64,000 nucleotides of DNA from Lichenostomus cassidix (taxonomy: Eukaryota; Chordata; Aves; Passeriformes; Meliphagidae), in assembly GCA_008360975.2 (NCBI GenBank), contig CM039182.1, forward strand, positions 30,856,566 to 30,920,565, read 5' to 3'. Below the pieces are notes generated by a model. It did not search any database, was not told the DNA's origin, and saw nothing but the letters and a program-made list of their open reading frames with translations. The translations under genes and the position numbers were made by a program. Positions 35,215-48,979 of this stretch are shown in pieces (positions within the stretch are counted from its first letter, which is position 1; each line of letters starts with the position of its first letter).

Positions 35215-36386
35215 TATGATAAAAATACCAGAAGAGTTGCTCCATCAGAAGAAAAAACATGAGGGTAAAGTTTAGCAAATATCTGAACTGTAGGAGACCT
35301 GATAATAAGAACAGAAATTCTATCAAAGCCATGCCCTTAGATGGAGAGGGAAGTAAACTGACAAATCAAAAGATTGTGCTTTTTCAGACACAGGGCCAAT
35401 CATGTGATGAGTCTGTGACTGTCTTGGATGGCAGACAAATGTGCTGACTGGACTGTGACAGGCAGTCTGGATGTCTAGTGATGTGCTTTGACATCTTCTT
35501 TGTGATTTTGGTAGTGTAGATGGCTTTGATCAAAGCATATGGCCCTCCCATGCATCTTCAAAAGCAGTGGCGATTGTCCCTGTTAAAATTTGGTTACTCT
35601 TGGAGTAAGGGAATGCTTGCTATGGAAACACAGCCAAGTGTTATCCATCTCACTACCAAACAAGTATCCTTGCCTGAGGAGAAGTGACAGATGGCTTACC
35701 ATGCGTAACCCTGTAATTCACAACCTGCTTTATGTGGATCTCCTGGCTATTGCATTCTTCTCTCCCTCATTTCCATTTCCATTCCCACTCCCACCACTCC
35801 TTGGGCTTTTGCCATCACCCTCTCACCCTCTCCCCATTCCTACATTGTTGCCTCTCTCCCACAGCACTGCTTCTGCTCCCTCCCTGCGCTTTTCTTGTAG
35901 GCACAAGCTGAACTGCAGGTCTGGGGGGATGTCTTTGGTATAAGGCAGTGCGGAAAGCCACGGTGGTGCTGCTCCTCTTTATCCACATTCTCTTTAGTGT
36001 CACATATCTCAGCTTCTGGGAAGTGCTCTTATAACCCGTTAGAGTTGGATATGTGGAAATTATTCACCACAAAGCTTTTCAATTATTTTGTTTAAATGAC
36101 AATGGAGACAGTATGTAAAGTATACTCTGTTTACTGTGGACTCTCTGTGGCAAGTTTCACTCAGTTCCTCAGATGTGATTAATTCTGTTTTTTGCAATGC
36201 AAAGCTTGACTGGGTGTGTGTGCAAGTTAGAGCATAGGTTTGGATACATGCAGAATCCTCCTGAATCTACACCCAAATGTTAAACTTTCCAAAGTTCAGT
36301 GAAACTTGCTGAATTCTTCCATCATTTAGTTGCAGTGGAGGTGAGAAGTATTGAAGATGAAACACCAGGGAAATGAATAATGCGTC

Positions 36387-36427
36387 GCTTCTGGAGTGAC
36401 AGGACATGCATAGCTTCTGGAGTGACA
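36387..36427. repeat. Short tandem duplication, period 26
   Basis: GCTTCTGGAGTGACA occurs exactly at 36,387-36,401 and 36,413-36,427, a two-copy tandem. Confidence 0.85.
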
Positions 36428-39400
36428 ATCTCTCCATCTCTTCTTGAACCTTCCCACCTAAGAGATATAGGCCACAAAGGTCACATAAAGTTCAAAGCAG
36501 ATGTGTCTAAACTGGATTTCTTGAGATCAAATCATATTCAAATTGCACAATTCCCCTCTGGAGTGCTTTACACCTGCTTTCCTTAATTGCTTCAGTGACA
36601 ATTACTCCCTGTCATTTTTGCTTCTGCTTGCTTGTGAGTGGCCTGGGTAGGTTGGCATGTGTGTTTCTGGACAGGGGTAGCAGCACATTTCAATGGGTGC
36701 TCTCAGTGCCTTAGAAACTTTGCCTCTCAGTGCAGTGGTAAATGTGAAATTCAGAGGGAGCTGTGGCCTGCTGCCATTTGCAGGCTGCAAAGGCAAGGGG
36801 TGCTGCAAAAGGGCACATGTTCTGTGCAGAGGCTCAGACTGTAAAATAAATCTGGGAGAAAGTAGCAGATCCACTTTTACTTTCTGCTCCCATTGTGACA
36901 CACACTGAGCAGAAACCTTTGGTCTTTTGAAAGCCTCCTGTTTGCCTTTCTCCTTAAGTAGCCCTGCAAGGAAATAGAAACAGAATGACTCTATTGCACA
37001 TACTGGGAGAACTGTGCAAGTTTCCCTTAAACTGTAAAAAGCTTTAACTTTATGAACTGAAGGAATGCTGTGTTTGAAGATTTCAGGGTGTGAGACCTTT
37101 TGAAAAAATTAGCTGTCAGTAATGGAAATTAAAAGTAAGCTTTGAACCAAAACCCTGCACTATTTTTTTGCTTTGAATAAAAGCAGATATTGCCCAAATC
37201 TTGCCCAATATTTGGTAAGCTTTGTATGTACCTTGCAGTCAGGTATTTTACCTATAGTAACCTAAAAACATTGACAGATTTGCAAATGGAAAATATTGGT
37301 AATTATTTAAAGACATATAATTACAATACAAATCGGGAGGGTGAAGGATAAAAACCTCTCATGGTCTATATTGCTCTAGTTGCCAGATTGTTACATTTTT
37401 TTTATTTTTAGATGAGGTGTCCAGATCAGGGGGAATTGCTCAAAATTCCCCTGCAAAGTTTCTTAACATTTTAAATCAGGATAAACCCCAATCTTAATAA
37501 AATGAAGCCAATCTTAAAGCAAACAAACAAACAAAATTCCAAAGAACTCTGACATAAGCAATTATTTTTAATTTCAGCTAGTCATGACTTGTTTTCTCAA
37601 AGAAAAACTGCATTTTATTTTGATGAAGCTGAAAACTGTTGCTAAATGGAGAAAATAATTCTTACAGTGTTTGTGAGGGGTTTTGGTGGGAGGGTTGAGG
37701 TAGTTTGTTTGCTTGCCAAATAAGAAGGATGAATTACAAATTTAGGAACCATCCCTGGAGAAAAATTTAGGCTAACATTTCAGAGAAGCTATGTTTTGGG
37801 AGGAAAATACTCTTAGCTTTGCTGTGTGAAAAGATCTACAGATTCAGTTAGACTATTCATAAGAGAAAGACCCAAGAAGCTGAGGAATAAGACTTTCTAA
37901 ATTGCCTGAAATGACTTCTTAAAGTGTATATGTAAAGGGAGGGAGAGAAGGAGAGAGTAACAGAGTACAGTGAGGTTTGTAGAAAAGCAGCAGAACATTA
38001 TGGAGCTAAGACTAAGCAGGATGGGGAAGGTCAGCCTGTGGCCAGAAGAAAGGAAGAAGCATTAAAAGGAAATTCTGCTGAAAAATTGGATGAGAAGAAG
38101 CATTTGAAAGGAAAGAACCAAAGAACATGGAGTGCTGATGCCATAGAAGGCACCACTATCTGAATGCTCTTTGCTGGAAAAGCAAAATTTTGCTTTTAGG
38201 AAGATCATGGTTTCTGATCAGTCAGTGGCATCACAAAAGATAGCAACGCAGAAAGCAGTGATAAAATCCATTTTGTATCCAGTTTTTACATATTGTTCCA
38301 TGTGAAATTTGATCCTTCTTCTTCTGGCAGCTAGGTGCCATGAAGAAGGGTCTGGCTATCAAGGGTATGGGCTCTCCAGGGAGAAGCAGGAACTGATAGC
38401 ATTAGTAAAATTTCAGGAACAACTTGTGGAAGATTTCTTCTTGATAATAAAAACCCAGAGTTGTGTGTCAAGTATTTTGAAAGAGGCCATACTTCAGGTT
38501 ATGTGTTTGCAGAAGGAACTGGAGATTAGAATCATTTAGTGCCACTGTACAGACAGACTTCTATACCAGTTCTTGTAAAATCACTAGCCACTGTTTGGTA
38601 AAGAAAAAGATATAAAGTGTGACTGGTGGTGTTTATCTGAGGATAAATAATGATTTATTTTCAACTCTATTTTCAGTGTTTGGCCCCTAATATTTATCAT
38701 ACCTAATACTGCCATAATAATGTTCTTTCTGGGCCATTCTTGTCCGCAACTTGGTCAGAGTGAACCAGCAAAAACTTTAAATGAAGGGACCACAGGTTTA
38801 TTTCTCAGAAAATGTTTTATCATGGGTAACTTCCTTGTAAAGTAATGTTACCTGCCATTTTAACTACAAAGCATCTTCATATTTGCCATCAGTTTTTCAA
38901 TTGAAATTGTTTCACTTCTAGTTCTAGATACTCTATCAGAAAGCAACAAGTTTTTGTGGTTTAAAAAAAAAATTAAAAATCTTTCCAGAATCAAAGTTTG
39001 AAAGAATATCAACGTAAAGTAAACTTTATACATAGATATTTAGGAGTAATAAACATAAGAATTTCAGCAGTAATCCTTATTAACTTGTTAGTAGATGAAT
39101 TCTTGCACTGTTTATTGAAAGTGATTCTATGCCAGGAACCGTTTTTTGAAATATATTGCATAAAAATATTCCTCCTCTTTGAACAGCAGGAAGGATTCAT
39201 CTCCAGAAATGTTTGCCAAGACTGTGCATGTGTTGAAATTTGTCACAGAAAAGATCAATAAGTGGGCACTGCTTGAAAAGTAAATCACCTGGGGAGAGCC
39301 AGGGAATTGTCACTGTAGTGGAAGTATCTCAGTAGAAAGAGGTATCTGTCCCTGTTCATTAGAAAGGAAAATGAAGAGGGACGGAGGGAATGAGGAGGGT

Positions 39401-42071
39401 GGATTGACTAATATAAAGAATAACTGTGGGGGGTTAACTCTTCCTGTTTGTGCTGTCAGAACTCGTGCTTTGAGTTAATTGATGTCTTTGGGGACCCCAG
39501 AAGGAGGCAACAAATTGTCTCTCGTTGTACCAAATTCACTGATTTGACAAAGTGGTCTGTTCAAATGCAGAGGCAGAACATTAAATGGAGCTAAAAAAGA
39601 TATCTGCATTTGTAGCAAATGCACTGCATTAGAATTTGAGGAAATGTAGAGAGCAGTGAAAGGTAAAAATTGCTCATATTATTCCAAGGAATTATGTATG
39701 AATACAGCAAAGCAAAACAGAATAAACCCAGCCAATAAACAACCACTGAGACCCCCTACTCAAAGCCTATTTAAAAACGACAGGACTTGTTCCATTAATT
39801 TCAGTGGACTTGCACTGGGGAGCTATATTGGTGGGAGGGGGAAAGACTTCTTACCCATCATGAACGAAGACCTTCCATTCTGGGAGGTATATCCAGCAGA
39901 TGCAAAAAACTCAGCAAATTTCCTCTTTATCTTGTTACTCTATTTTTTTATCATTAGGGAAAAACAGAGCAGCATGTAAAAGTGGAAAGGAATGGAAATC
40001 CTGTCTGTGAAATCTAGTGGAATTTAATTTATTGAAAGTAGCAGGGATTATCACTTTTATCTGGATTTTCAGAGAATTTAATTTAAAAAATGTTTGATAT
40101 TCATAACCTCTTTGGAGTTTGTATGTGTGAAACTGCACATGCAGTAAAACATTTTATGACTGCTGGGCAATAAAATTCCACTAGTTCTATACAAATCTAG
40201 TGTTTGGTGAAATACAGCCTGTGGAGAGCAGGAAATCCCAAAGACATGCAACTTTACAGCCGTAGAACTGGCATAACAAAGGCTAATAAATGGAACTAAT
40301 TCTCAGAGTCTCGAGACATTGTCCAAAATGGGAGGTTGATTTCTGAAACTTGAACAACGTCACAGAAAGAATACTGTTCTCCAGCAGGAACTTTGTCACC
40401 CATGACTCTGCCCTTGTGTTTCCTACATTCTTTTCACTCTCCAGCTTCTTCATCATGTGAGACAAGGCTCTGATTGACAACAGCTTTATTCACTGCACAG
40501 CCCCTGGAGAAGGTTCACTCTGCAAGTTACATTCACAGTCTGCATGATGAGAAAAGAGGAGTTTACTGTAATGTGATTGTACTCAAACGCCTCCAAGATG
40601 TTTATGGAAAATAATGCCTTAAGATGATTTATGATGACTGAAGCCTGTGGTCCAGCAGGTCACTTGCAGTACCTGCAATTCTTTAAGCCTACATCATAAT
40701 TCAGGCACACTACACTGTCTGTTCCAGAACCTACTAAGTTTTAAGTATTTGTTTTTTAGAATCTTGTTATGGGAAGCATATCAACAGCAAACAGTGCTTG
40801 TGTCTGTAACAAGAATTCCACATGGACACTCATTTTTTATTTCTCTTTTGTTGAGCACTTAATGAACAGCTAGATATGCTCTGCCTTAATGATTTTGTCA
40901 TTAGTTAAGAATTTCTAATGAAAGTAGAAGGAGTACTTTTTTCATTTAATTTTTGACAGCCTGAAGTCTTTCAGAGAATCAGGTACAAAAGTGTTTTCTG
41001 GAAAATAGAGAGCAAATTTAGCAATCTTTTTTTCTTTCTCCTCATAAGCAGCAGGAGCAAAAGAAGCAGATATCCTGTGTGGGTTTTGTGTTACTGACAC
41101 AGCCTGAGAATAAAGCTTTTGCATGAATTCACCTTGTAAAAGTCATTATAAAAGAAAGTGTCTGTGTATAGACTATTGAAGACAAGGACTTTATCTGAGC
41201 ACTGCTGATATTTCTGCTGATAAAATGATATTGCATTTCTTGCTACCACTTTCTCTTAAAAGCCATAATAGACCTGTACAATCACTAGGGAATAAAAACA
41301 TCAGATAAACAGTTCTTAGTATCTGTCTTAAATCTCTCCCTAATTGACCAAATACATTTCAGTACTAGTTTAATTAGGTGTCTGTCCAAAGAGAATCAAA
41401 TATCCATTCAAAGCTTCAAACAGTTAAAATAGATCTAGAGGTTGGCAACCTGCAAATGCTCCCATTCAAAGCAGGTGATGTGAGGTGTTGTCTGGTTTAT
41501 GTTTGCCTTTTCCAAAAATTGGTTCCCTCTGACAAGCAAGAGCTATGTCCTCTCCCTCTCTATTGTCGCCAGTGCCACATTTTATGTAAAGACAGATATT
41601 ACTGTGATCTTTGCTCTACCAGCTCAGAAACCACTAACTAATATTTGCTTCACTGTTCAACAAGTTGCATGCTCAGGTGATAGAGGAAGAGAGACAGGAA
41701 TGGCTTCTTGTGTGAAGCAAAATTAATTTAAAATAAGCTAAACTTGGTTTTGGCGGATTATAGCTGTCATGGTGGAGAAATTAATAAGGTATGAAGGTCT
41801 GCTGACAGAAGCTCCACAGGATAAAATTGAGACCCTGGTAAGGTGCAAGGGAAATTATTCTAGGTCTTGTCTTTTGTTTTCTACCTCCCTGCACTGCTGT
41901 CAGAGGATGCTTGATTGTAAGGCTTGTTGGGTTGTCCCAGCTTTGTCAGCATTCTCACAGGCTTTCCCTTCAAAAAATGGCTCAACAAGTAAGCAGGAAA
42001 TAAAGATGAACAGTAACAAGAAAACGTATATCTTTACTCTTCAAGTGATAAGCCACGTTGTGCTGAATGTT

Positions 42072-42126
42072 TGGGGTTTGTTTGTTTCTTTCTTTCTTTC
42101 TTTCTTTTTTGGGGTTTTTTTTTTGG
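42072..42126. repeat. (TTTC)n with G/T-rich flank
   Basis: About five TTTC units (42,085-42,106) bracketed by GGGGTTT-type sequence. Confidence 0.85.
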
Positions 42127-45100
42127 CAACCCTGAGTACTAAGTGCATCTGTTTGAATGGTCTGTGGCTCCATTATGCATACTTTGCTTAATATCCTTCT
42201 GGATGTCTTTGTGAAACTATTATCCTGTAGCATTCAAGTGTGTTTCTTCCCAGTAGTGCATTAAGTAACATGACTGACATCTGTCACATGTGATTTGTTC
42301 TCTTCTCTCCGAAAACATACCTGTGCCTTGCTCTATAAACCCCCTTCAGTCAAACAATTTGTATCAAAGTTATTTTAAAAGGGAATTCATCTCTCCTACA
42401 CAAGGATAGACTGATTATTAATGTAACCAACAATGATAGTGTTGTAATATCTGGAAGCTGCTTGACCTGTGAGCAATTGTTGGCCTTGCTGAAGATGATG
42501 GGTGGGCTAGCTTTTGGAACGAGAAAAAATGCCAAGCTATTTTGTGAAGTAAACTGATTGAAGCAGGAGAAGCTTAAAGTGAGAGGTTCACAACAGTCAC
42601 AGCAGTGCACAAGCTGCAATAGAAGAATATTCTCTCAGGCAAGTTTACTGTTGCTCCCTACACTTAACATGGAATGTGCACCATACAAAATTGTGATTTA
42701 TGGGACAGTCACTCTGCATTTTATTTTCTTCTCTGGAGCAGTGAGAAGACTGTCAATGGGACTGATTGAACATGCAGGAGCTGTGAATTTTACTGGTGGA
42801 GGTTTGCATAGAATTGAAATAAAAAGCCAAGATAAGGTCAAGAAACTGGAATGGTGTTGCCATGTGGGGAAACAGAGCTCTGAGAAGGGAAACAGACTCA
42901 GGAGATGAAGCTGCAGGGGTGATATGGAAGAGTTTGCCCATTAGACAACAAAATGCTTATGATCAAGCAGCTGAATGTGCCTCAGTGTAAGCTGACCTGC
43001 AGTGTTATTAAATGGCAGCAGATACCAGCCATCAGCTCTATCTGCTCAGCACCCAGCTAACTCATCTTCTAGGCTACAAAACAGATGTTCATAGCTTTTT
43101 TTATACCTCTCTGGCAACCCTCTCTCTCTATCCAAATATCAGCTGCCATATATATTTTGCATGACTGTGTATCATGTCAAGGTCTGTGACCTTGCTGTTC
43201 TCCAGTCTGCTGAACTCCTCACTTTGTCCTAACTTCCACAGAAATGTATCAAAGAATCAAGACATGCATCCAGCTGAAAAAGCTCATACTGATTTCTTAT
43301 TTCAGCTTGTTTACAACCACTTGTTTCCTATCCAGCCCCTGCCAACTGATATATACCATGACTAATGAGCTACAAAGACATGCTATGAACTTGAAGACTC
43401 CTATAATAAAAATTCAGTGGGATGAAAGGAATAGGCTACACATCTGTCACGTGAAATCCCAGCTTTCAGTTCTATGTCACTCCTTGATATACCAGTGATG
43501 GGCCTGAATTCTCATTTTGGGTGGGACTGTCCAAGAGACTGGATAACATTTCTGAGCCTACCAGCCAATAAGGGGCAGTTCAGTTTGTCAATAATATGTG
43601 TGAGCACGTAAAATAAGAAGAACTGTCTCTCAGAAAAAAATATTGTTTGGTGACTCTGTCTCTGATGAGAATAATTTGTTAGCAAGCTTGCTCACTGTAT
43701 TTGTTAAATTTAACATTAGATTAATATTAAGATAATGAAATATACATGCTCCTTGATCCTGGAGACAAACAGTAAAGATGATTTAAAGGATAGTGTTTAA
43801 TACAATTTAATATAATTACTGTAATTCTTAAAAAAAAAAAAAATTAAAAACCCCCAAACTAAAACCCAGCACCCTAAATAAGAGGGGGAAATTTTTTGTG
43901 GGGATTTTTTTTTTTTTGTACATGCACCAGTTGCATGGCTGCAGGATAGTTTTAACCAGCTGTTAGCAGTAGTAGAATCCAACTGGCAAACAACAGTATG
44001 ATACGAGTCGTCAGGGTGCTAGAGCTCTGTTTTAATACCTCTGCTTGTTCCCACCAGAACAGCGAGCTGATTTATCCTTCGCTGCCTTAGGACTGTGGCA
44101 GCTGTGTTAAAGGGAAACATGTGCTTCCTAGGAAGAATGGTTTGTGGGCTGAGTGGTGAGGCATAGAGCCTACTGCAGTCCCCAGTTCTGTTTACACAGA
44201 GACTCGTTAGGACACCTTCTCTATGCACTGACAAGCTACAGCCCAAGTCCTGAGGACTTTCAGCAATTTTGTGCTCAGCCTATTGCAAAAAGGGCAAAAC
44301 CACAGCATTTGCAGGAGCTGTGGTAAGTGTGCCCTGCATGTTCCCATGGGATTCAAAGGATGAATGAAATACTCTGCTTCTCTGACGTTACTATTCATGG
44401 AGCTACCTCAGTATGACAATCCTGTGCCATTTAAAAGCAGCCTGTGCTTAAAGGCTGTGTTTTGGGTCACAGATTTTATCACAGTACACCTAGTAAGCAG
44501 ATTGCAGCTAAGACATGCATCCCTTTGAGGCACAGAGTATATCTTGTCTGGTGAGCCTGATACTGAGGTCCCAGTGACCTACAACTAGTCATCCATTAAA
44601 TCTAATTTCTATTTGATTAAGTCAGGCACCGTGGTCTACCTGAGTATTTACTCAATGCTAAAAAATTGCTCAAGTATTTTTGTTCCTTAGTTCGACTGTT
44701 GCAAAGTCTGATTCAAATTGTGCAGACGTCTTGCAGGGTCAGCCCAGAGGAATCTGAATAAATTCAGCATCTCTGCATGCATAGTCCTTCTTCTAACACC
44801 TAGCAGGGTTCACCACAAGCTTAAAGTTCAGCCTAAAGCAGTTCTTGACCCAAAGGGGCAAATTCTAAGTGATATCCCTGCTGATTAACTAAGAACACAA
44901 AACATACAGATATACATAAGTGAGAAATGTACATAAGATGTACATAAGGGAAATCAAATGGACACCTACTGTAAAAGCAGGTGGTTTGCATAATAAATAG
45001 TTAAATATGTACATAGCAGTAATTGTGGAGTAATAGGCCTATCATAAGACTTTCAAAAAGAAGGAGATATTCTAATTCTAGCTCTAAAAAATAAAATAAA

Positions 45101-45834
45101 TGCTAATAAGGAGAATTATATTATTGAAAAGTGCTTTAGACTGAAGAGAGAAAGAAAACTTTTGAGTGAATTTTGGCTTCTTTGAAACAAAAGATAATGC
45201 TCTATTATGTAGCAGTACAGATGTATTTAGCAAGTAGTTAAGAGCATAGTCCTTGGAATTGCTAACTGCTTCCAGCTGTCATTGATTTCAGTAGGAGTGC
45301 AGAATATTCAGAAGAAAAAAATTGATTTAATATCTTTTAAAAACAAGTTACGTCCTGGGGAGGCTTTTCAGTTGTACTCAGCCCAGTGATACAGGAACAT
45401 AACCAAGACATGGCTATGGTGTGTGAAAAGAATCAAATCATGTGGCTGGTTGGCAATGCCTGTTGGGGCTGGAAATCCAGCTTGTTAGCTTTCTCTATAG
45501 GTATGTATGGAGAATTCTTGTTCTAGTTATGTAAATGGGAAGATAAATGGCTTCTAAAACACTATTCATATTTTAAAAGCAACTCAGAGAGTGCAAATAT
45601 TGTATCTGATATGTTTTTCCAGTGTGTGCTTCTTAACAGTTACTATAATTTTCATGCCAGCAACAAACACATACTAATTATTGTTGAAACTAGTGATCCC
45701 ACAGTATTAATATCACTTTAAAGGTTTCATAAATAGTAAGTATTTAAGTTTTTATAGAACTTCACATGAAAACAGGCTTTCAGTTGTTAATATGCATTTA
45801 AATGAACTCCTAATTCTGCATCAAAACTTGGCCT

Positions 45835-46020
45835 GTTGGAGGGTGGGAATAACAAGGGAACAATGGCAAACCTCCCAAGCCAATGGAATGGAGATGGTGT
45901 CATGACTCAGCTCTCCAGCCAATCAGTACCATTAAAAAAAATCAGTATATATCCCACCCAAAGCTTCCTAAAGATTCCATGTACTGTTGGAAGAGCAAAT
46001 AAACACAGTCACTTCTGTTG
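45835..46020 (+). mobile_element. Possible old LTR or promoter-like module
   Basis: Ordered promoter words lie within about 100 bp: TGACTCAG (AP-1-like, about 45,903), a CCAAT box in CAGCCAATCAGT (45,919), a TATATAT box (45,946-45,952), then AATAAA at 45,998-46,003. A CCAAT-TATA-AATAAA order at this spacing is what a short retroviral LTR has. No family was recognised and no clear TG...CA ends were found, so a chance module or an ordinary promoter remains possible. Confidence 0.3.
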
Positions 46021-46049
46021 TAAACAAAACACATAAATGGGGGCAGAGG

Positions 46050-48680
46050 GGACAGGGAACTGACTTACACAAATAGAGAAAATAAAGTCAATAAATAGAC
46101 TCTTGCCTAAGGGCTGAAGGTTATGATTAAGAGCATGAAGAGCCCCCACTGAAATCTTCAGCACTCTAGTGCCAGAAAATAAGGTTCTAACTGTGTTCTA
46201 AATACAGTCATCATGAGGATAAGTGAGATCTTCAAAAGTGATTGGTAAGTTTAAGTTGCTTAATATCAAAATTCCTTATGATGCTTTGATTTCAGTAGAA
46301 TACAGAACATATTAAAACTACAAATTAATGTTTATTTCATATTGTATTTCATATTAATTATTGACACATTTTAGAAATAATCGGTAAAAATAGTCTATAT
46401 ATGTGGAATCAGATGATTTTATACTAGGCTGTAAGCTAGGGAAATACTGCCCCTTCCACATTTCAGAAGCTGTGCTTGTATCTGCTCTTTCTGAATTGTT
46501 CAAAGCCGAGCTGCAGAGGCAGGTGGGACTTCCCACAACAGCTGGGACAACCAAGGATGGTCCCCAATCTAGGGAACTATACATCAGAGCACAGGGCTGG
46601 TATTTCTTTTCACCCTTACAGCCTGGCATAATAGTACAGCATATTGTTGCATGTAAGTAAATGACATGAATAGTCAAAACCATTCCTTAAACTATTGACT
46701 GACTGACAGGAACTACACAAGAAAAATTTACCCATCACACTGGCTGTTTGTTGGTGAGTTGGAAAATCTTTCTGGGTAAATTTCATTTGCAGGTTTGGAG
46801 CCTTTAAAGATTAGTTCACTTCTTTCAAAATTTAAAAAAAAATACATTTATCAGACTTGGTTAATGGTTATTTAGCTTCTCCAGTTGGTCCATCATTTTC
46901 ATTTCTTCTATAAATCTATGGATGAAAGTGTCCTGCATGTAATACTTGGTTTCTCCATCATTCTCATTAGAAAAAGTGCAATTTAAGAAAATCATCAAGC
47001 TCTTTTAAAGTAATTCTCCTTATCTCATGTGCTTAGGCAAATAACACACATTTTCTTTTGATCAACTGATATTTCACAATACCAGACAATTTCTTACTAT
47101 TTTACTGACATTCTAGTTGCTTTATTCCTCAGACTTCTTGTTTGTGCTTGTAATTTCTTTCACAGATTTATTGTACTAAGGTTTGTTCCCTTTCATTAGA
47201 GTCACTTAGGCTGTTAAAGGGACACAAATTAAAGTAAAAATGCAAAGCTGCTGAATATGTGAATATTGTTGCTAGACATTACCCTTAATATTACTGTATT
47301 AGAAAGCAGGGAGATGCAGTGAATAGGATACAGAGGTACTTCAAACTTGTTAAACTACTGTGCAAGACTTCAAGGGTAAAATAGTTGTAGCTTACAGCTG
47401 CTAATTTTTATTCCTTTGCGAAGCTTTATGCACAAGCACAAAGACAGCGTGGTCTTGGAGTACTGTAATTGCAGCTCTGTTGACAGTATTTTAAAACCTT
47501 CAAAGTTATTCATGCTGGCTTGCTCACCTGCAGCAAGTTCCTAAGTCCTAGAATAAGCGCAGCTAAAGTATTAATCAAAACAGGGTTTTGCCTACATTAA
47601 GCATTTTAATTCCCTGGAATAGCTCATTCAATAAGTCTTTCCATCCAGAGATTTTATTTACTGCGTGACTGGGATCTAAGCACAAAGGATGGAAGAGAGG
47701 CTTTGCAAGCAACATGATTTTCCTTTGGTGTACAGATTTCTGCTGCACTGGTGAGGGGTTACAGTGATTCTGCAGTGTGAAAGTAGTGACAAACTTAGCT
47801 TTGATATCACACTGGGTTTACACTCATTGAAGTGCTTTTGTTAGTTCATCTGTTGTGTGTTTCATGGTGGCGTTGTCCCTGTGTTTCCTACACCATAATT
47901 TGATTGAGCACTGCTACTTTATCATAGAAGAAACTGTAAGGTTCAGCGATCCACTGCACTACCACTTCCATTTTCTCATTACAAAAATTGACCTTCTTGC
48001 TGTTGTTTGAAAGGGCTCAGACCACTGTCATTCAGACTTCAAGACTGGTGAGCAGTAATAATGGTATAGGAAGTAGGAGCAATAGTTAAAGCAGCCTGGC
48101 ATTGTGCTCCCTTCCTGGAATCCATTTTGAATTTCACAGTACAGGCAGCGGGTGTCCTTTGCTACCTCCAGCATGCATTGTGTTTTCCTGTAATCCCCTA
48201 CTTGTCATTAAATCATTTCAATCTATTAAGGCAACACACTGCAGGAACATTTTGCCATGTTCCTTTTGCTTTGTGGGTGATTTTCCTCAACCTGCTTTAA
48301 CAACCCAGAAATAGCACAGCACTATTAATAAAAAATAAAATTAAATTTGGTGATACTTGTTTAAAACAAACTGACCTACTGAATCTATTCCCACACGTGT
48401 TATACACCATGCTGCAAGACACGCCTGCATGTGGGTGCCTAAACCTGTAGATGAGAATATAGACCCTTGGATATAGGTACAAAAAGTCCAGCACCCTGGA
48501 GACCTTGGCCATGGGTTTGAGAGAGTAACTTTGCATTCCCCAGTCTGGAAATTCTTCCTTCTCTCCTTTGAATTGCACAGTTTAGCTGCTGTAGAGGCAA
48601 CCCTGCACACTGTGAAAGAAGGAGTTTTGTCAGAGTTTGGGTAACAAAAACTGAGGACTTTTCACAGAATAATATTTAAA
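46050..48680. other. AT-rich stretch, no gene seen
   Basis: A small patch at 46,400-46,660 is open on both strands without similarity. The 47,400-47,900 part is complex and could contain constrained sequence. No repeats were recognised. Confidence 0.45.
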
Positions 48681-48684
48681 ATCT

Positions 48685-48976
48685 TTTTCCCTTCCCTTCC
48701 CTTCCCTTCCCTTCCCTTCCCTTCCCTTCCCTTCCCTTCCCTTCCCTTCCCTTCCCTTCCCTTCCCTTCCCTTCCCTTCCCTTCTTCCTTCCCTTCCCTT
48801 CCTTCTTCCTTCCCTTCCTTCCCTTCCTTCCTTCCCTTCCCTTCCTTCCCTTCCTTCCCTTCCCTTCCTTCCTTCCTCTCCCCTCTCCCCTCTCCCCTCT
48901 CCCTCCCCCTCCCCTCTCCCTCTCCCCTCTCCCCTCTCCCCTCTCCCCTTGCCCTTGCCCTTGCCCTTGCCCTTTC
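48685..48976. repeat. 292-bp layered polypyrimidine satellite
   Basis: Almost pure C/T on the + strand. Four zones follow one another: about 19-20 near-perfect CCCTT units (48,686-48,784), a mixed CCTT/CCCTT zone (to about 48,875), a CTCCCC-type zone (about 48,876-48,948), and a CCCTTG hexamer zone of four to five units (about 48,949-48,976). The complementary strand stays open as a Lys/Arg/Gly/Glu low-complexity frame, which is an artefact. The tract has mirror symmetry suited to triplex (H-DNA) formation. Confidence 0.95.
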
Positions 48977-48979
48977 CTC

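Larger units (their letters stand above)
35220..45830. other. Long AT-rich gene-desert segment
   Basis: No exon or large mobile element was recognised. Contents: a C/T-rich tract at about 35,757-35,880, two 15-bp direct copies of GCTTCTGGAGTGACA (36,387 and 36,413), a G/C-balanced patch open on both strands at 36,600-36,900, a (CAAA)n patch near 37,520, the pyrimidine tract at 42,072-42,126, and A/T runs at 43,829-43,918. A short ancient-repeat word (ATTAATTTCAGTGGACTTGC) near 39,796 may be a remnant of the palindromic family seen at 6.1 and 17.6 kb. Confidence 0.45.

Noticed and set aside
36602..36901. Both-strand open patch as an exon
   Set aside because: No splice pair or similarity; could be an old repeat, but no family was recognised.
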